Shown here in pieces: positions 25,644-34,439 of a stretch of DNA of 37,964 bases. This DNA is from [Clostridium] polysaccharolyticum (lineage in GTDB: Bacteria > Bacillota > Clostridia > Lachnospirales > Lachnospiraceae): the NCBI RefSeq assembly GCF_900111595.1, contig NZ_FOHN01000028.1:1-37964 (forward strand). The letters are read 5' to 3'. Every line of letters starts with the position of its first letter. Positions within the stretch are counted from its first letter, which is position 1. Under the pieces are notes generated by a model that worked only from the letters and a program-made list of their open reading frames with translations, had not been told where the DNA came from and searched no databases. The position numbers and the translations under genes are program-made.

Positions 25644-26819
25644 TTGTCCAAAACACTAGCTCAATATTTAATAGAACGTTATGCAGAGGGGAATAACAAA
25701 TCAGCCTGTGACTGGCGTGCAGGGTGCAACGATGGGGTGAAACATCCAGAGATCGATCAGTCAGTTATTAATGAAATTGGAAAACAAAGCCTTATAGAAC
25801 AAGCTAAGGAACTAGAAAAGCAGAAGTTAATAAAACCTGACTGGAATTCATTTCATACGGATATAAAAAAGATAGATTTTCCTATGTCCAGTCTTGATAA
25901 ACTATACAAAATTGTAAAATGTCCTAATCCTAGACAGATATTGAGAGAACAGATTCTTTTTATTACAGAGCTGAAAGAGAAGACGGAAAAATCCTGGCTT
26001 GTTCAATATTATACGGACATACTGGAAAAACTGCAAAAAGGCAAGTTCGTTCAAAATGCGGATGACAGATTATTTCTAAAGTGTCTCTATCACATAGCCC
26101 AATTAAAAGACTATACTTGGAAGCGTTTCTTTAGTGAAGACGTGTTTCATGACTCGAAACTTTTTGAAAAAAAATACGAAAAGCGTGTCCTTACGGTACT
26201 TAAAAAGAATCCGAATATCTTAGAAGGCATGCATGATTATGAGATTCTGGCTGAATATGGAATACTAACATATTCACAGACACTTGCATGGAAAGGAAAT
26301 TTAGTATACAGTATTGAAGGAAACATAATAGACTCATCAAGCATGATTTATGGAAATATTATAAATGCCCAGACGCTGGTTCATTCTGTGCCAGTTTCCT
26401 TAAAGGGAGTAAAGAAGATTATAACCATAGAAAATCAAGCTAATTACGAAGATATGAATTACAATGCAGAGAATTTATATATTTTCATTCATGGATTTCC
26501 ATCTCCTAAAGCAAGGAAGTTTTTGAAGCATCTGACTGCAATTGCAGATAAAGATACTCCGTACTATCATTGGGGAGATATGGATCTTGGAGGGATTCGT
26601 ATTTTTCAATATTTGAAAAAAGAATTGTTCCAGAAGTTAGTTCCAATGAAAATGGATGTTAAAACGTATATAGAAGCTTTGCAGGCTGGATATGGGATAC
26701 CATTTGATGAGGAAAAAAGAAAGAAGTATATAGAGCTAGATGCAGGAGAACTTACACAATTAAAAAGCTGTATCTTGCAGCACGGAATGGATATAGAACA
26801 GGAAGGTGTACGAGCTTAA
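25644..26819 (+). CDS. jetD: Wadjet JetD / MksG-like nuclease (DUF3322-DUF2220, TOPRIM)
   Basis: In Wadjet systems this subunit is a Topo VI-like TOPRIM nuclease that cuts plasmid DNA extruded by the SMC motor. The 391-aa product has the catalytic-type Glu263 in TIENQAN and DMD at residues 312-314 in YHWGDMDLGGIRIF, the metal-binding TOPRIM acidic residues. The N-terminal part (about 1-200) is mostly helical, as in DUF3322. The start is TTG at 25644, 7 nt after AAGGAGG. It is first in the operon, ahead of jetA, with the stop/start overlapping as TAATG. In the commonly described jetABCD arrangement jetD is last, so this order is a variant. Confidence 0.88.
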   Translation: MSKTLAQYLIERYAEGNNKSACDWRAGCNDGVKHPEIDQSVINEIGKQSLIEQAKELEKQKLIKPDWNSFHTDIKKIDFPMSSLDKLYKIVKCPNPRQILREQILFITELKEKTEKSWLVQYYTDILEKLQKGKFVQNADDRLFLKCLYHIAQLKDYTWKRFFSEDVFHDSKLFEKKYEKRVLTVLKKNPNILEGMHDYEILAEYGILTYSQTLAWKGNLVYSIEGNIIDSSSMIYGNIINAQTLVHSVPVSLKGVKKIITIENQANYEDMNYNAENLYIFIHGFPSPKARKFLKHLTAIADKDTPYYHWGDMDLGGIRIFQYLKKELFQKLVPMKMDVKTYIEALQAGYGIPFDEEKRKKYIELDAGELTQLKSCILQHGMDIEQEGVRA

Positions 26820-28210
26820 TGATTTTAAAGGATAAAATTCCAGAGCAGTTTTACAAGCTGTTCCGTACAAAGAACATGGATTATTATATGATATTCCTTG
26901 TGGCGTTGTACGACGAAAATAATGAAATGTACACGTCCCTCGGATTGACAATCGAAGAGGGAAAGCAGATTATATATGAAAATATGAACCGTTTCCGCAT
27001 GGAATGGCAAGTTGATGCGGAAGATGCAGTGGATTCAGAAAAGGAAGGCTTTTCTTTTTCACCAGCCAGCATTATAAGCAGATTAATTGCCTGGGGATGG
27101 TTAAAGAGAGACTTCGAAGAAACATTAAATGAATATGTAATATCATTTCCTGAGTACAGCCAGCTTTACGTAGAGCTGTTCAAACAGCTGCAGGCTGATG
27201 ACAGCGAGAGGGAAAAAGAAAGCATTTTGTCTGTATACAGTGCATTATTCACATATCATAGTGATCCCGAAAAGAATAATGATATATTAAGAAATGCACT
27301 AAAAACTTCAAAAGGACTTAGCCAGCTGTTATCCAACATGCAGGACGGGATGAGGGCTTATTTTGACGAGCTTTCAAGCAGGAAAGATTTTATTGGAATT
27401 CAGGAAGTACTTGTAAAAGAACTTAACAACAGTGATAGCAGAAAATACGCCATTTTAACTACAACGGATAGTTTTTACCGTTATAAAGAGGCGGTAAAAG
27501 AATTGATTGGATTTGTTTTAAGTGATAACGATTTAAAGAAAAATGAACTGATAAGAAACCGTACTATTTTTGAAAAAGAGACAAGAGAGTATGTTCGAAA
27601 TGAAAAGAAATTAGAGTATTGCGATGAAGCAGGAATGCTAGTATATAAAATCGAACGTGAGTTTGATGTAATAGAAAGAAAATACAATAGACTGATTGAA
27701 CAGAAAACAGTATTTGCAAAAAGGGCACTTGCCAGAATTCATTATATTATGCAGGAGGGAAGTGAAAGCGAAGATAATACCTTAAGGCTTATTGCACTTC
27801 TTGATAAGAGCAGGAAGAAAAATGAGATATTGGAGAAACTTGCGGAGCGTATGAAGCTTACCATGCAGTATGAAAATGTGACAGCAGATAGTTTGTTCCA
27901 GAGAAAAGAAAGAGAACAGGAAGAATTTGAGCCTGTAAAGGCTGTAGTAACAGAAGCTTCGGATATGCTGGATTTTGTGCCAAAGCCGCTATATACTAAG
28001 AGGGAACTGGATGAGTTCAGAGAAAGAAATACAAAAGATGGAAGGTTTGTGGCAGACAATCATACGGTTGCTTCGATAGAAGATTTAGAAAAGTTAATGT
28101 TTATCTGGAACCAGACGGTTAATGATGAAAAGGAAAGAAAGATTACGGTTGATAGGGATATTAGTGGAAAAAATGGATTTAAATTTTCCAGACTTGTAAT
28201 CGAAGAGTAG
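26819..28210 (+). CDS. jetA: Wadjet JetA / MksF-like kleisin subunit
   Basis: The 463-aa, largely helical protein begins MILKDKIPEQFYKLFRTKN and contains LYDENNEMYTSLGLT and, at the C-terminus, FKFSRLVIEE. This fits the JetA family (DUF5716 by recollection), which acts as the kleisin that closes the SMC ring in Wadjet. Long helical stretches run from about 200 to 400. It overlaps jetD by one base and is followed by jetB after 15 nt. The family call rests mostly on operon context plus recognisable N- and C-terminal patterns. Confidence 0.82.
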   Translation: MILKDKIPEQFYKLFRTKNMDYYMIFLVALYDENNEMYTSLGLTIEEGKQIIYENMNRFRMEWQVDAEDAVDSEKEGFSFSPASIISRLIAWGWLKRDFEETLNEYVISFPEYSQLYVELFKQLQADDSEREKESILSVYSALFTYHSDPEKNNDILRNALKTSKGLSQLLSNMQDGMRAYFDELSSRKDFIGIQEVLVKELNNSDSRKYAILTTTDSFYRYKEAVKELIGFVLSDNDLKKNELIRNRTIFEKETREYVRNEKKLEYCDEAGMLVYKIEREFDVIERKYNRLIEQKTVFAKRALARIHYIMQEGSESEDNTLRLIALLDKSRKKNEILEKLAERMKLTMQYENVTADSLFQRKEREQEEFEPVKAVVTEASDMLDFVPKPLYTKRELDEFRERNTKDGRFVADNHTVASIEDLEKLMFIWNQTVNDEKERKITVDRDISGKNGFKFSRLVIEE

Positions 28211-28225
28211 AAAGGCTGAAATATA

Positions 28226-28891
28226 ATGTTTGAATACATGGAAAATCTGGCTCTATCAGAGGCAGAGAACATCAAAAAGACAATACAGGATTTGTTTCGC
28301 CAGACCTGTATCCTGCAAGTAAAGTATGATCCGGTTACACTGGTACAAAGGGATAATCCAAGATATCAGGTGTGTGTAAGACATCGAGAATTCATATCCG
28401 ATTACGTTTCTGTCCTAGGATGCGAATTGTTACACGAACCACAAGAAAATATTTTCCGGATAAGTGGAGACGGAGTTTTGACGGAGCGGTTCAATCTGCT
28501 TACCACTAAGCTGGTTCTTCTCTTGAAAATCATTTACCGTGATAAAATTATGGGGGATGGACTTAATGCAACGGTAACTACTTTGGCGGAAATCAGAAGA
28601 TATGGAACAGAAACCAGCTTGATTACTAAGAAGCTGACAGCTGGAGAGTTAAGTGAGTCTCTTAGTATGTTAAAACGCCATCAGATGATAGAACTTCCAT
28701 CTGCCATTGGCAATCTGGAGGATGATTCACCAATTTATATGTATAGTACGATTCATATTTTATGCCCAACGGCAGATATTAATGCAATCGTGAAAGAGTA
28801 CGCAAAAGAAATGGATGAAATACAGTTAGAATACGATGGACAGAAGGAGGAAAAGGATGAAGAAGATATTTACCAGGATGTGTCTGAATAA
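28226..28891 (+). CDS. jetB: Wadjet JetB / MksE-like subunit (DUF4194)
   Basis: The 221-aa product has a winged-helix-like body with LTERFNLLTTKLVLLLKIIY, DGLNATVTTLAEIRRYG and LSESLSMLKRHQMIELPS, which matches the DUF4194/KITE subunit that binds the JetA kleisin. It ends in a very acidic tail (EEKDEEDIYQDVSE). A modest ribosome binding site (AAAGG) precedes the ATG. The last 35 nt overlap the start of jetC, indicating translational coupling and fixed stoichiometry. Confidence 0.85.
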   Translation: MFEYMENLALSEAENIKKTIQDLFRQTCILQVKYDPVTLVQRDNPRYQVCVRHREFISDYVSVLGCELLHEPQENIFRISGDGVLTERFNLLTTKLVLLLKIIYRDKIMGDGLNATVTTLAEIRRYGTETSLITKKLTAGELSESLSMLKRHQMIELPSAIGNLEDDSPIYMYSTIHILCPTADINAIVKEYAKEMDEIQLEYDGQKEEKDEEDIYQDVSE

Positions 28892-31800
28892 CTGGGGTGG
28901 AATCTCTCATAAGGTGTTAGAATTCAATGAGTATGTAAACTTGTTCAGTGGAATGAGTGGTTCGGGAAAATCCACAGTTATGGATGCCATACAGGTAATC
29001 CTGTACGGAAGCCTATCCTCTAACTTTTTAAATAAAGCAGCTGACGACGCTAAGAATAAGCGAAGTGTCATGAGTTACCTAAGAGGAGCGCAAAAGGACG
29101 GAAGTGCCAATCGGGATAATCAGGATTTCCATACCATTATTGCCTTGGAAATCAAAGATACTGCAACCCAGAACATTACTTGCGTGGGAGCATTTTTTGA
29201 AGTGCGAAAAGGGGATACGGAACTTCACAAGTACTCTTATTTCAGTCATTCAGGAGCTATGCCAGAGGACGGATATTTAAATGGAGCGGGTGCTGCATAT
29301 TCCAAAAGAGAATTAGGAAATCTCATTGAAAGCCGGAAATCCTCCAAAGATAACAGAGGAAGAGGCGATGTGAATCGTTTTTATGCATCCAATGAGGCCT
29401 ACATCAGCAACTTAAATGATGTAATTTTAGGATATATTGATGGCAGCAGGTTTCGTACTATGCAGAAAAGCTCAATTGCTTTAAAAATGAGTAATGGAAC
29501 AGGTCAGTTTATTAGGGATTACATGTTCCCTAAGTCTGAAGGAACGATTATTGAAAAATTAAGCGAACAGCTAGGTGCTTACCGTGATATCAAAGAGAAG
29601 ATTGACGATGTGAAAATGCGGATTGATATGCTTTCTAGCATTAAGGAACACGGTATGAGCTTTATTCATGCCCAGACAGAATTGCAGCTTACCAAAACGA
29701 AACTCCGAATTATCGACATTTTAGATGCGAAAAACAAGATTGAGGCCTGGGATGCAGAAATGTCAGGCTATGAAGCAGATCTGGTTAGCTTAAAAGAAAC
29801 CAAGAAGGCTTTGGAAGCAGAGGGGGAAGAGATTGTAAGCCAGCTGATAAAAGTCCGTGCAGATATACAGGCTAGTGATTTAGGAAGTAAGAAGCAGCAT
29901 TTAAAAGACTTACAGGAAAAGGCGGACTTGCTTGCAGATAACAGCAGCTTGTGGCGTCACATTTCCCAGAGATTAAGACAATGGGGAGAAGATGAAGTTG
30001 CTAGAGATTTTATTAGCAATTCGCTGTTAGAACAAATAGAAGCATTTGAGAGACAGAAAGTAACGGTTGAAAGATGTGAGCAGTTAAAGGCGTCTATTCA
30101 AAGCGAGAAAGAAGATATCGACCAGCTCCGTACGGATTACAATGAACAGAAGAAAGAAGCGGCACGAAAACTTGATGAGAAGAAGCAGCTTGTAGATGAT
30201 ATCAAAAATAACCGTAAATCCTATAGTGAAACCATTCGTCAGGCAAAAACAAGTCTGGAACAGAAGCTTTTGAATTTATATGGAAAGAAAATAAAGGTTC
30301 ATGTATTTGCAGATTTATTTGATATTACAGATCCAGAATGGAAAAATGCCATTGAAGGAAGATTAGGAAGCCTGAAGCTGTGTCTGATTACGGAACCGGA
30401 ATATGCCCATAATGCGGCAGCAGTCTTCCGATCTTTAAAGCGCTTTGAAGATGTGCATCTGATTAATTCCGCTGCTATTATAAAGGAAGACAATCCCGTA
30501 TTTGATAATTCTTTGTATGAAGCAGTTTCTGCAAAAGACAGTTATGTTGATGAATGTCTGAAGCATTACATCGGACGCATTGTAAAATGCCGTTCGGTAG
30601 AGGAATTAGAAAAGGTAAGAGAAGGCGTAACGCCAGACTGCTATTCTTATAGTAATTTCATTTTCAGGCATTTGAAGAAAAGGGATTATACTACAGGCAC
30701 CTGCATTGGAAGCAGAGTGTCAAAGGAAAAGCTTGCTTCTTATGAGTTAGAGATTGAACAATTGGAAGAAAAACACAAAGAACTGCTTAGGATTACAGGA
30801 GGGCTTAGAAGCATTATGGAGTATGAAAGCCTTAGCCAGTATGAATCCTGGCATTTAGTAAAGTTAGCAGAGTCCAAAGAGGAACTAGCCAGTGTAATGG
30901 AGAAGAAGGCAGAACTGGAACAGGAAATCAAGAAACTGTCAGAGGGCGAGTTTAAAGAGCTGGAAGAGAAGAGAAAACAGTTAGAAAAGGTGCAGAAAGA
31001 GCTAAGCGAAAAGAGGGACAGCAATGATGAAGCGTTACTGAAAAAGACAGGACTTTACGAGACTGTCAGAACAAAAGTAAAGGATAAAAAGGAACAGCTT
31101 GCTATTCTTAGCCAGGGTTATATATCCAATCAGCAGTTAGAGGAAGAAGTAGAACAGAAGCTTGCCAGAATAACACCAGTTACGCTTCGCAATAAGCTGC
31201 TAAGCCAGAAAAATCAATTAGAAGCGTCGGAAGAAGAACTTGCAGGCATGCTTAGCAGTTCCCGAAATGAATATATCCGAAAATATCCTTCTTGCGGTTT
31301 TACTGGTGCTGAGAAATCCAATGAAGTGTATCTTGACAAATTAGCAGAATACCAGAAGAACTATGAGCCTAAGTATCAGGAGGAATTTGATAAACAGGTG
31401 ACCCTTGTATATAACACACTCCGCCAGAATATTATTGCAAAAATTCATGGTGATATTAAGGCGGCACAACGGCATAAAAATGAAATAAACCGTATGTTAA
31501 GGGATACTTCTTTTGCAGACAGTACCTATCAGATTAAGATTGAGGCAGCAAAGAATGAAGACGGGCAGTTCTATGAAATGCTTATGGCTCCTGAACTGGA
31601 CAGCAAGAATCCGGAATTTGATGAATATGATGGACAGATTAGCCTGGGAGATGATTTGTTCTTCCAGAAATATGAGCAGAAGCTTAAGCTTTTAACGGAT
31701 AAGTTTATGCCACCAAGGGCAGACGATGACAGATCATTAAAGCAGAGCCGTCAGGAAATGGAGAAATACGCAGACTATAGAACTTATCTGCAATTTAACA

Positions 31801-32198
31801 TGTATGAACAGGTTACGGATGAAAATGGTGTTATCATCAGGGAAAATTATGTAGATGATATGGCAGGCCGTGATTCTGGCGGGGAAGGACAGAATCCAAA
31901 ATATGTTGCGTTAATGGCTGGATTTGCAATGCTTTATATGAATCAGAGCAACCGGGATTCTAAAATTAAGCTTGTGTTGCTGGACGAAGCATTTTCAAAA
32001 ATGGATCAGAAACGAAGCGAAGTCTGCTTAAAATATGCAAGAAAGCTGGATTTACAGCTTATTGTATGTGTTCCAGATGAACGTTTGCAATCGCTTATTC
32101 GAAATGTGGACTGTGTTTATGGGTTCCGGCGAAATCAGAATCAGATTTCTATGATGCATATTGATAAGGGGAAATACCTTAGTATGCTGGAAGGATAA
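28857..32198 (+). CDS. jetC: Wadjet JetC / MksB-like SMC ATPase
   Basis: SMC-like DNA motor of the anti-plasmid complex. The 1113-aa product has Walker A GMSGSGKST at residues 32-40, two long coiled-coil arms (about 230-470 and 640-850) separated by a hinge-like region (about 480-630), the signature-like SGGEGQ at 1007-1012, and Walker B LVLLDEAFSKMD with Asp1043/Glu1044. This head-coil-hinge-coil-head order is diagnostic of SMC proteins, and PDERLQSLIRNVD close to the end fits this subfamily. The ATG at 28857 follows AAGGAGG by 6 nt; the open frame upstream (from 28836) is not used. It overlaps jetB. Confidence 0.92.
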   Translation: MKKIFTRMCLNNWGGISHKVLEFNEYVNLFSGMSGSGKSTVMDAIQVILYGSLSSNFLNKAADDAKNKRSVMSYLRGAQKDGSANRDNQDFHTIIALEIKDTATQNITCVGAFFEVRKGDTELHKYSYFSHSGAMPEDGYLNGAGAAYSKRELGNLIESRKSSKDNRGRGDVNRFYASNEAYISNLNDVILGYIDGSRFRTMQKSSIALKMSNGTGQFIRDYMFPKSEGTIIEKLSEQLGAYRDIKEKIDDVKMRIDMLSSIKEHGMSFIHAQTELQLTKTKLRIIDILDAKNKIEAWDAEMSGYEADLVSLKETKKALEAEGEEIVSQLIKVRADIQASDLGSKKQHLKDLQEKADLLADNSSLWRHISQRLRQWGEDEVARDFISNSLLEQIEAFERQKVTVERCEQLKASIQSEKEDIDQLRTDYNEQKKEAARKLDEKKQLVDDIKNNRKSYSETIRQAKTSLEQKLLNLYGKKIKVHVFADLFDITDPEWKNAIEGRLGSLKLCLITEPEYAHNAAAVFRSLKRFEDVHLINSAAIIKEDNPVFDNSLYEAVSAKDSYVDECLKHYIGRIVKCRSVEELEKVREGVTPDCYSYSNFIFRHLKKRDYTTGTCIGSRVSKEKLASYELEIEQLEEKHKELLRITGGLRSIMEYESLSQYESWHLVKLAESKEELASVMEKKAELEQEIKKLSEGEFKELEEKRKQLEKVQKELSEKRDSNDEALLKKTGLYETVRTKVKDKKEQLAILSQGYISNQQLEEEVEQKLARITPVTLRNKLLSQKNQLEASEEELAGMLSSSRNEYIRKYPSCGFTGAEKSNEVYLDKLAEYQKNYEPKYQEEFDKQVTLVYNTLRQNIIAKIHGDIKAAQRHKNEINRMLRDTSFADSTYQIKIEAAKNEDGQFYEMLMAPELDSKNPEFDEYDGQISLGDDLFFQKYEQKLKLLTDKFMPPRADDDRSLKQSRQEMEKYADYRTYLQFNMYEQVTDENGVIIRENYVDDMAGRDSGGEGQNPKYVALMAGFAMLYMNQSNRDSKIKLVLLDEAFSKMDQKRSEVCLKYARKLDLQLIVCVPDERLQSLIRNVDCVYGFRRNQNQISMMHIDKGKYLSMLEG

Positions 32199-32237
32199 TG
32201 CAGGGAAGGACTGTATGTGAAATGGGAGGATTTGGGA

Positions 32238-33329
32238 ATGAAACAGGGATTTAACTTAGAACAGTATTTATCCAATGGTGTTGAAAAAATCGTAAAAAAT
32301 GCTATCAAGGCTACATTAAAAGACCCAAGGGAAAGTGTTTTTCTTGCAAAGTATGCAGTGAGCAGTAAAGAAGCTGCCAAGAAGAGAAGGTTGGCAAAGG
32401 AGAATGGTGAGAATATCCCACCGTTTTTAATTGCCAGTATTACAAGTAATTGTAATCTTTACTGTGCAGGGTGTTATTCCAGGGCGAACCATGCCTGCTC
32501 GGATAAAGCACCAGTAAAGCAGCTGACAGATGAGGAATGGAATCACATTTTTCTAGAAGCCAGTCAACTTGGGGTAAGTTTTATTCTATTAGCAGGTGGG
32601 GAACCTCTGCTTCGAAAAGACGTTATAAAGAAAGCAGCCAAGGTTCCAGATGTTATGTTTCCTATCTTTACCAATGGAACAATGATAGATGAAGAGCATT
32701 ATGAGCTTTTTGATAAGTACCGCAACCTGGTGCCTGTTTTTAGCGTGGAAGGGTATCAGGAAAAGACAGATAAGCGGCGTGGCGAAGGTGTCTATAAGCG
32801 TGTATCGGAATCTATGGAAAAGATGAAGAAGGAATATTTGACGTTTGGGGCTTCTGTTACTGTAACAACGGAAAATATAGAGGAAGTAATGTCGGACGGG
32901 TTTGTTGAGGCATTGAGTAATAAAGGTGCAAAGGCTGTCTTTTATGTGGAGTATGTACCAGTAACAGAAAAAACCCTAGGGCTTGCACCAGGAGATAAAG
33001 AGAGGGAATTGCTCAAGGAAAAATTAACTGGTATTCGTGGGAAGTATCCAGAGATGATTTTTATTGCATTCCCAGGGGATGAAAAGACTTCGGGAGGATG
33101 CCTTGCAGCAGGAAGAGGCTTTTTCCATATTAATTCAAAGGGAGGGGCAGAACCTTGTCCGTTTTCTCCATACTCGGATATTAATGTGAGGGATACTTCT
33201 TTAAAGGAAGCAATGAAGTCGAAACTTTTCCTTGCACTGCAGGATGAAAATGTTTTAATGGAAGAACATGCAGGAGGGTGTGTGCTGTTTCAGAAGAAGG
33301 AGCAAGTGGAAGCTTTGGTTAGAAGATAG
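32238..33329 (+). CDS. Radical SAM protein with a Cys-rich C-terminus, downstream of jetC
   Basis: The 363-aa product has the radical SAM cluster motif CNLYCAGC (Cys72, Cys76, Cys79) and LAGGEPLL, the SAM-binding GGE region. C-terminal cysteines in SGGCLAAG, EPCPFSP and HAGGCVLF suggest an auxiliary Fe-S cluster of SPASM/twitch type, as in peptide- or protein-modifying members. The substrate is unknown. The ATG at 32238 follows GGGAGG (8 nt); a GTG at 32217 is rejected. It starts 39 nt after jetC with no terminator between, so it is probably on the Wadjet transcript. No precursor-peptide gene is evident. Confidence 0.9.
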   Translation: MKQGFNLEQYLSNGVEKIVKNAIKATLKDPRESVFLAKYAVSSKEAAKKRRLAKENGENIPPFLIASITSNCNLYCAGCYSRANHACSDKAPVKQLTDEEWNHIFLEASQLGVSFILLAGGEPLLRKDVIKKAAKVPDVMFPIFTNGTMIDEEHYELFDKYRNLVPVFSVEGYQEKTDKRRGEGVYKRVSESMEKMKKEYLTFGASVTVTTENIEEVMSDGFVEALSNKGAKAVFYVEYVPVTEKTLGLAPGDKERELLKEKLTGIRGKYPEMIFIAFPGDEKTSGGCLAAGRGFFHINSKGGAEPCPFSPYSDINVRDTSLKEAMKSKLFLALQDENVLMEEHAGGCVLFQKKEQVEALVRR

Positions 33330-33475
33330 ATAAGAGTAATTTAGGAGGGGAAGGAAAAAACAAAAGATGGCAGTTGCTTTAGAATGTGGAAATATGATAA
33401 AATAGGAAAGCAGATTGCCAAAGTGGAATGTAAATAGATATATTGCTTATATTTGGTAGAGAGGAACCATATTGG
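33330..33475 (+). other. Untranslated tail of the radical SAM transcript, no gene seen
   Basis: The stretch has an AGGAGGGG-like sequence (33343 onward) but only a 12-codon ORF begins after it, at 33367, and at poor spacing. No hairpin or RNA gene is obvious before the terminator at 33476. Confidence 0.5.
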
Positions 33476-33512
33476 AAAAAAAGGACTGTAAATAAAAATA
33501 GTTCTTTTTTTT
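33476..33512 (+). terminator. Terminator of the Wadjet-radical SAM unit
   Basis: AAAAAAAGGACT (33476-33487) pairs with AGTTCTTTTTTT (33500-33511), one G-U pair included, and ends in an 8-T run. It separates this unit from the cas promoter 18 nt downstream. Confidence 0.8.
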
Positions 33513-33529
33513 AAAATAATTGACATGTT

Positions 33530-33558
33530 AGAAAAAACGTATTATAATTACTGACAGT
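33530..33558 (+). promoter_or_regulatory. Near-consensus promoter of the cas operon
   Basis: Perfect TTGACA (33530-33535), a 17-nt spacer and perfect TATAAT (33553-33558) form the strongest promoter in the window. The predicted start is about 33565, giving a leader of about 130 nt before cas6. Confidence 0.92.
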
Positions 33559-33566
33559 ATTTTAAT

Positions 33567-33587
33567 TAATAAAATACAAGCAATTTA
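33567..33587 (+). promoter_or_regulatory. Hairpin at the 5' end of the cas mRNA
   Basis: GTATTTTA (33567-33574) and TAAAATAC (33580-33587) form a perfect 8-bp stem with a 5-nt loop, beginning about 2 nt after the predicted transcription start. A 5' stem-loop like this may protect the mRNA from 5' decay, or be an operator. Confidence 0.5.
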
Positions 33588-33698
33588 TCTTGGGTTACTT
33601 AAAACACATAATAAAATAGGTAGAGTTTGCTTGAATAATGAGCAGACTATACTAGTATTTACAGACAATACGCATAAAAATTCTAGAAAGGAGCAGTC

Positions 33699-34427
33699 AT
33701 GAGATTTCGATTAGATTTTACATTAGAAAAAAATGAATTGCCTCTTAACTACCGGAAAGCCTTTATGAGCTTTATCAAAACTTCATTGTCAAAATGCAAT
33801 GAAGGAGAATATTTTGAACGGTATTATAAAGATACGATCCAAAAGGATTTTACATATGCAATTCTTTTGCCAAATCCACATTTTACGAAAGATTCCATTC
33901 TATTAGAAAAAAATTCTTTTAAAGTGATTATGTCTGCGGATGATAGCCGTAAGACAGGAATTCTTTTATTCCAAGCTTTTGTAAAACAGAAATATAAGAA
34001 AAATGTACTGGCAGGTGACAATGCAATGCGGCTTATAAACCTGTCACTGGTGTCACAAAAACTGATTACCGATTCTAAAGTATATATGCGTTCAGTTACA
34101 GGTGCTCCCCTTTGCATAAGAGAGCATAATAGGGAAAATAATCGTGATGTTTACGTTTCCATAGCAGATAAAGGGTTTGAAACCAGATTAAATGAGGTGC
34201 TTCGCCGTCAGTTAAAAGAAGCAGGAATGGCAGAGGCAAAGGTCGACCAGCTTAACATAAAAGTGCTGGATGGTAAGAAAGTAGTAATTAAACATTATAG
34301 CTATATGGACTGTACGGCCTGTGTTATGGAAGTGAAAGGAGATCCGTTTCTGTTACAGTATATTTATGATAATGGCATTCTAAGCAGACGGGCAGAAGGC
34401 TTTGGAATGCTGGAACTGATTGAATAG
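33699..34427 (+). CDS. cas6: Cas6 crRNA-processing endoribonuclease (type I-B)
   Basis: Cas6 cuts the CRISPR precursor RNA at each repeat. The 242-aa product begins with a ferredoxin-like fold (MRFRLDFTL, LPLNYRKAFMSFI) and ends with the glycine-rich loop GILSRRAEGFGMLELIE, the diagnostic C-terminal signature of Cas6. AAAGGAG precedes the ATG. It is the first gene of the operon driven by the consensus promoter and is followed by cas8b with only 3-12 nt between. Confidence 0.9.
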   Translation: MRFRLDFTLEKNELPLNYRKAFMSFIKTSLSKCNEGEYFERYYKDTIQKDFTYAILLPNPHFTKDSILLEKNSFKVIMSADDSRKTGILLFQAFVKQKYKKNVLAGDNAMRLINLSLVSQKLITDSKVYMRSVTGAPLCIREHNRENNRDVYVSIADKGFETRLNEVLRRQLKEAGMAEAKVDQLNIKVLDGKKVVIKHYSYMDCTACVMEVKGDPFLLQYIYDNGILSRRAEGFGMLELIE

Positions 34428-34439
34428 GAGGTGGCTTGC

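Noticed and set aside
33367-33405. 12-codon peptide behind the radical SAM gene as a possible precursor peptide
   Set aside because: It is too short, the AGGAGGGG is too far from the ATG, and there is no core-like Cys or repeat pattern.
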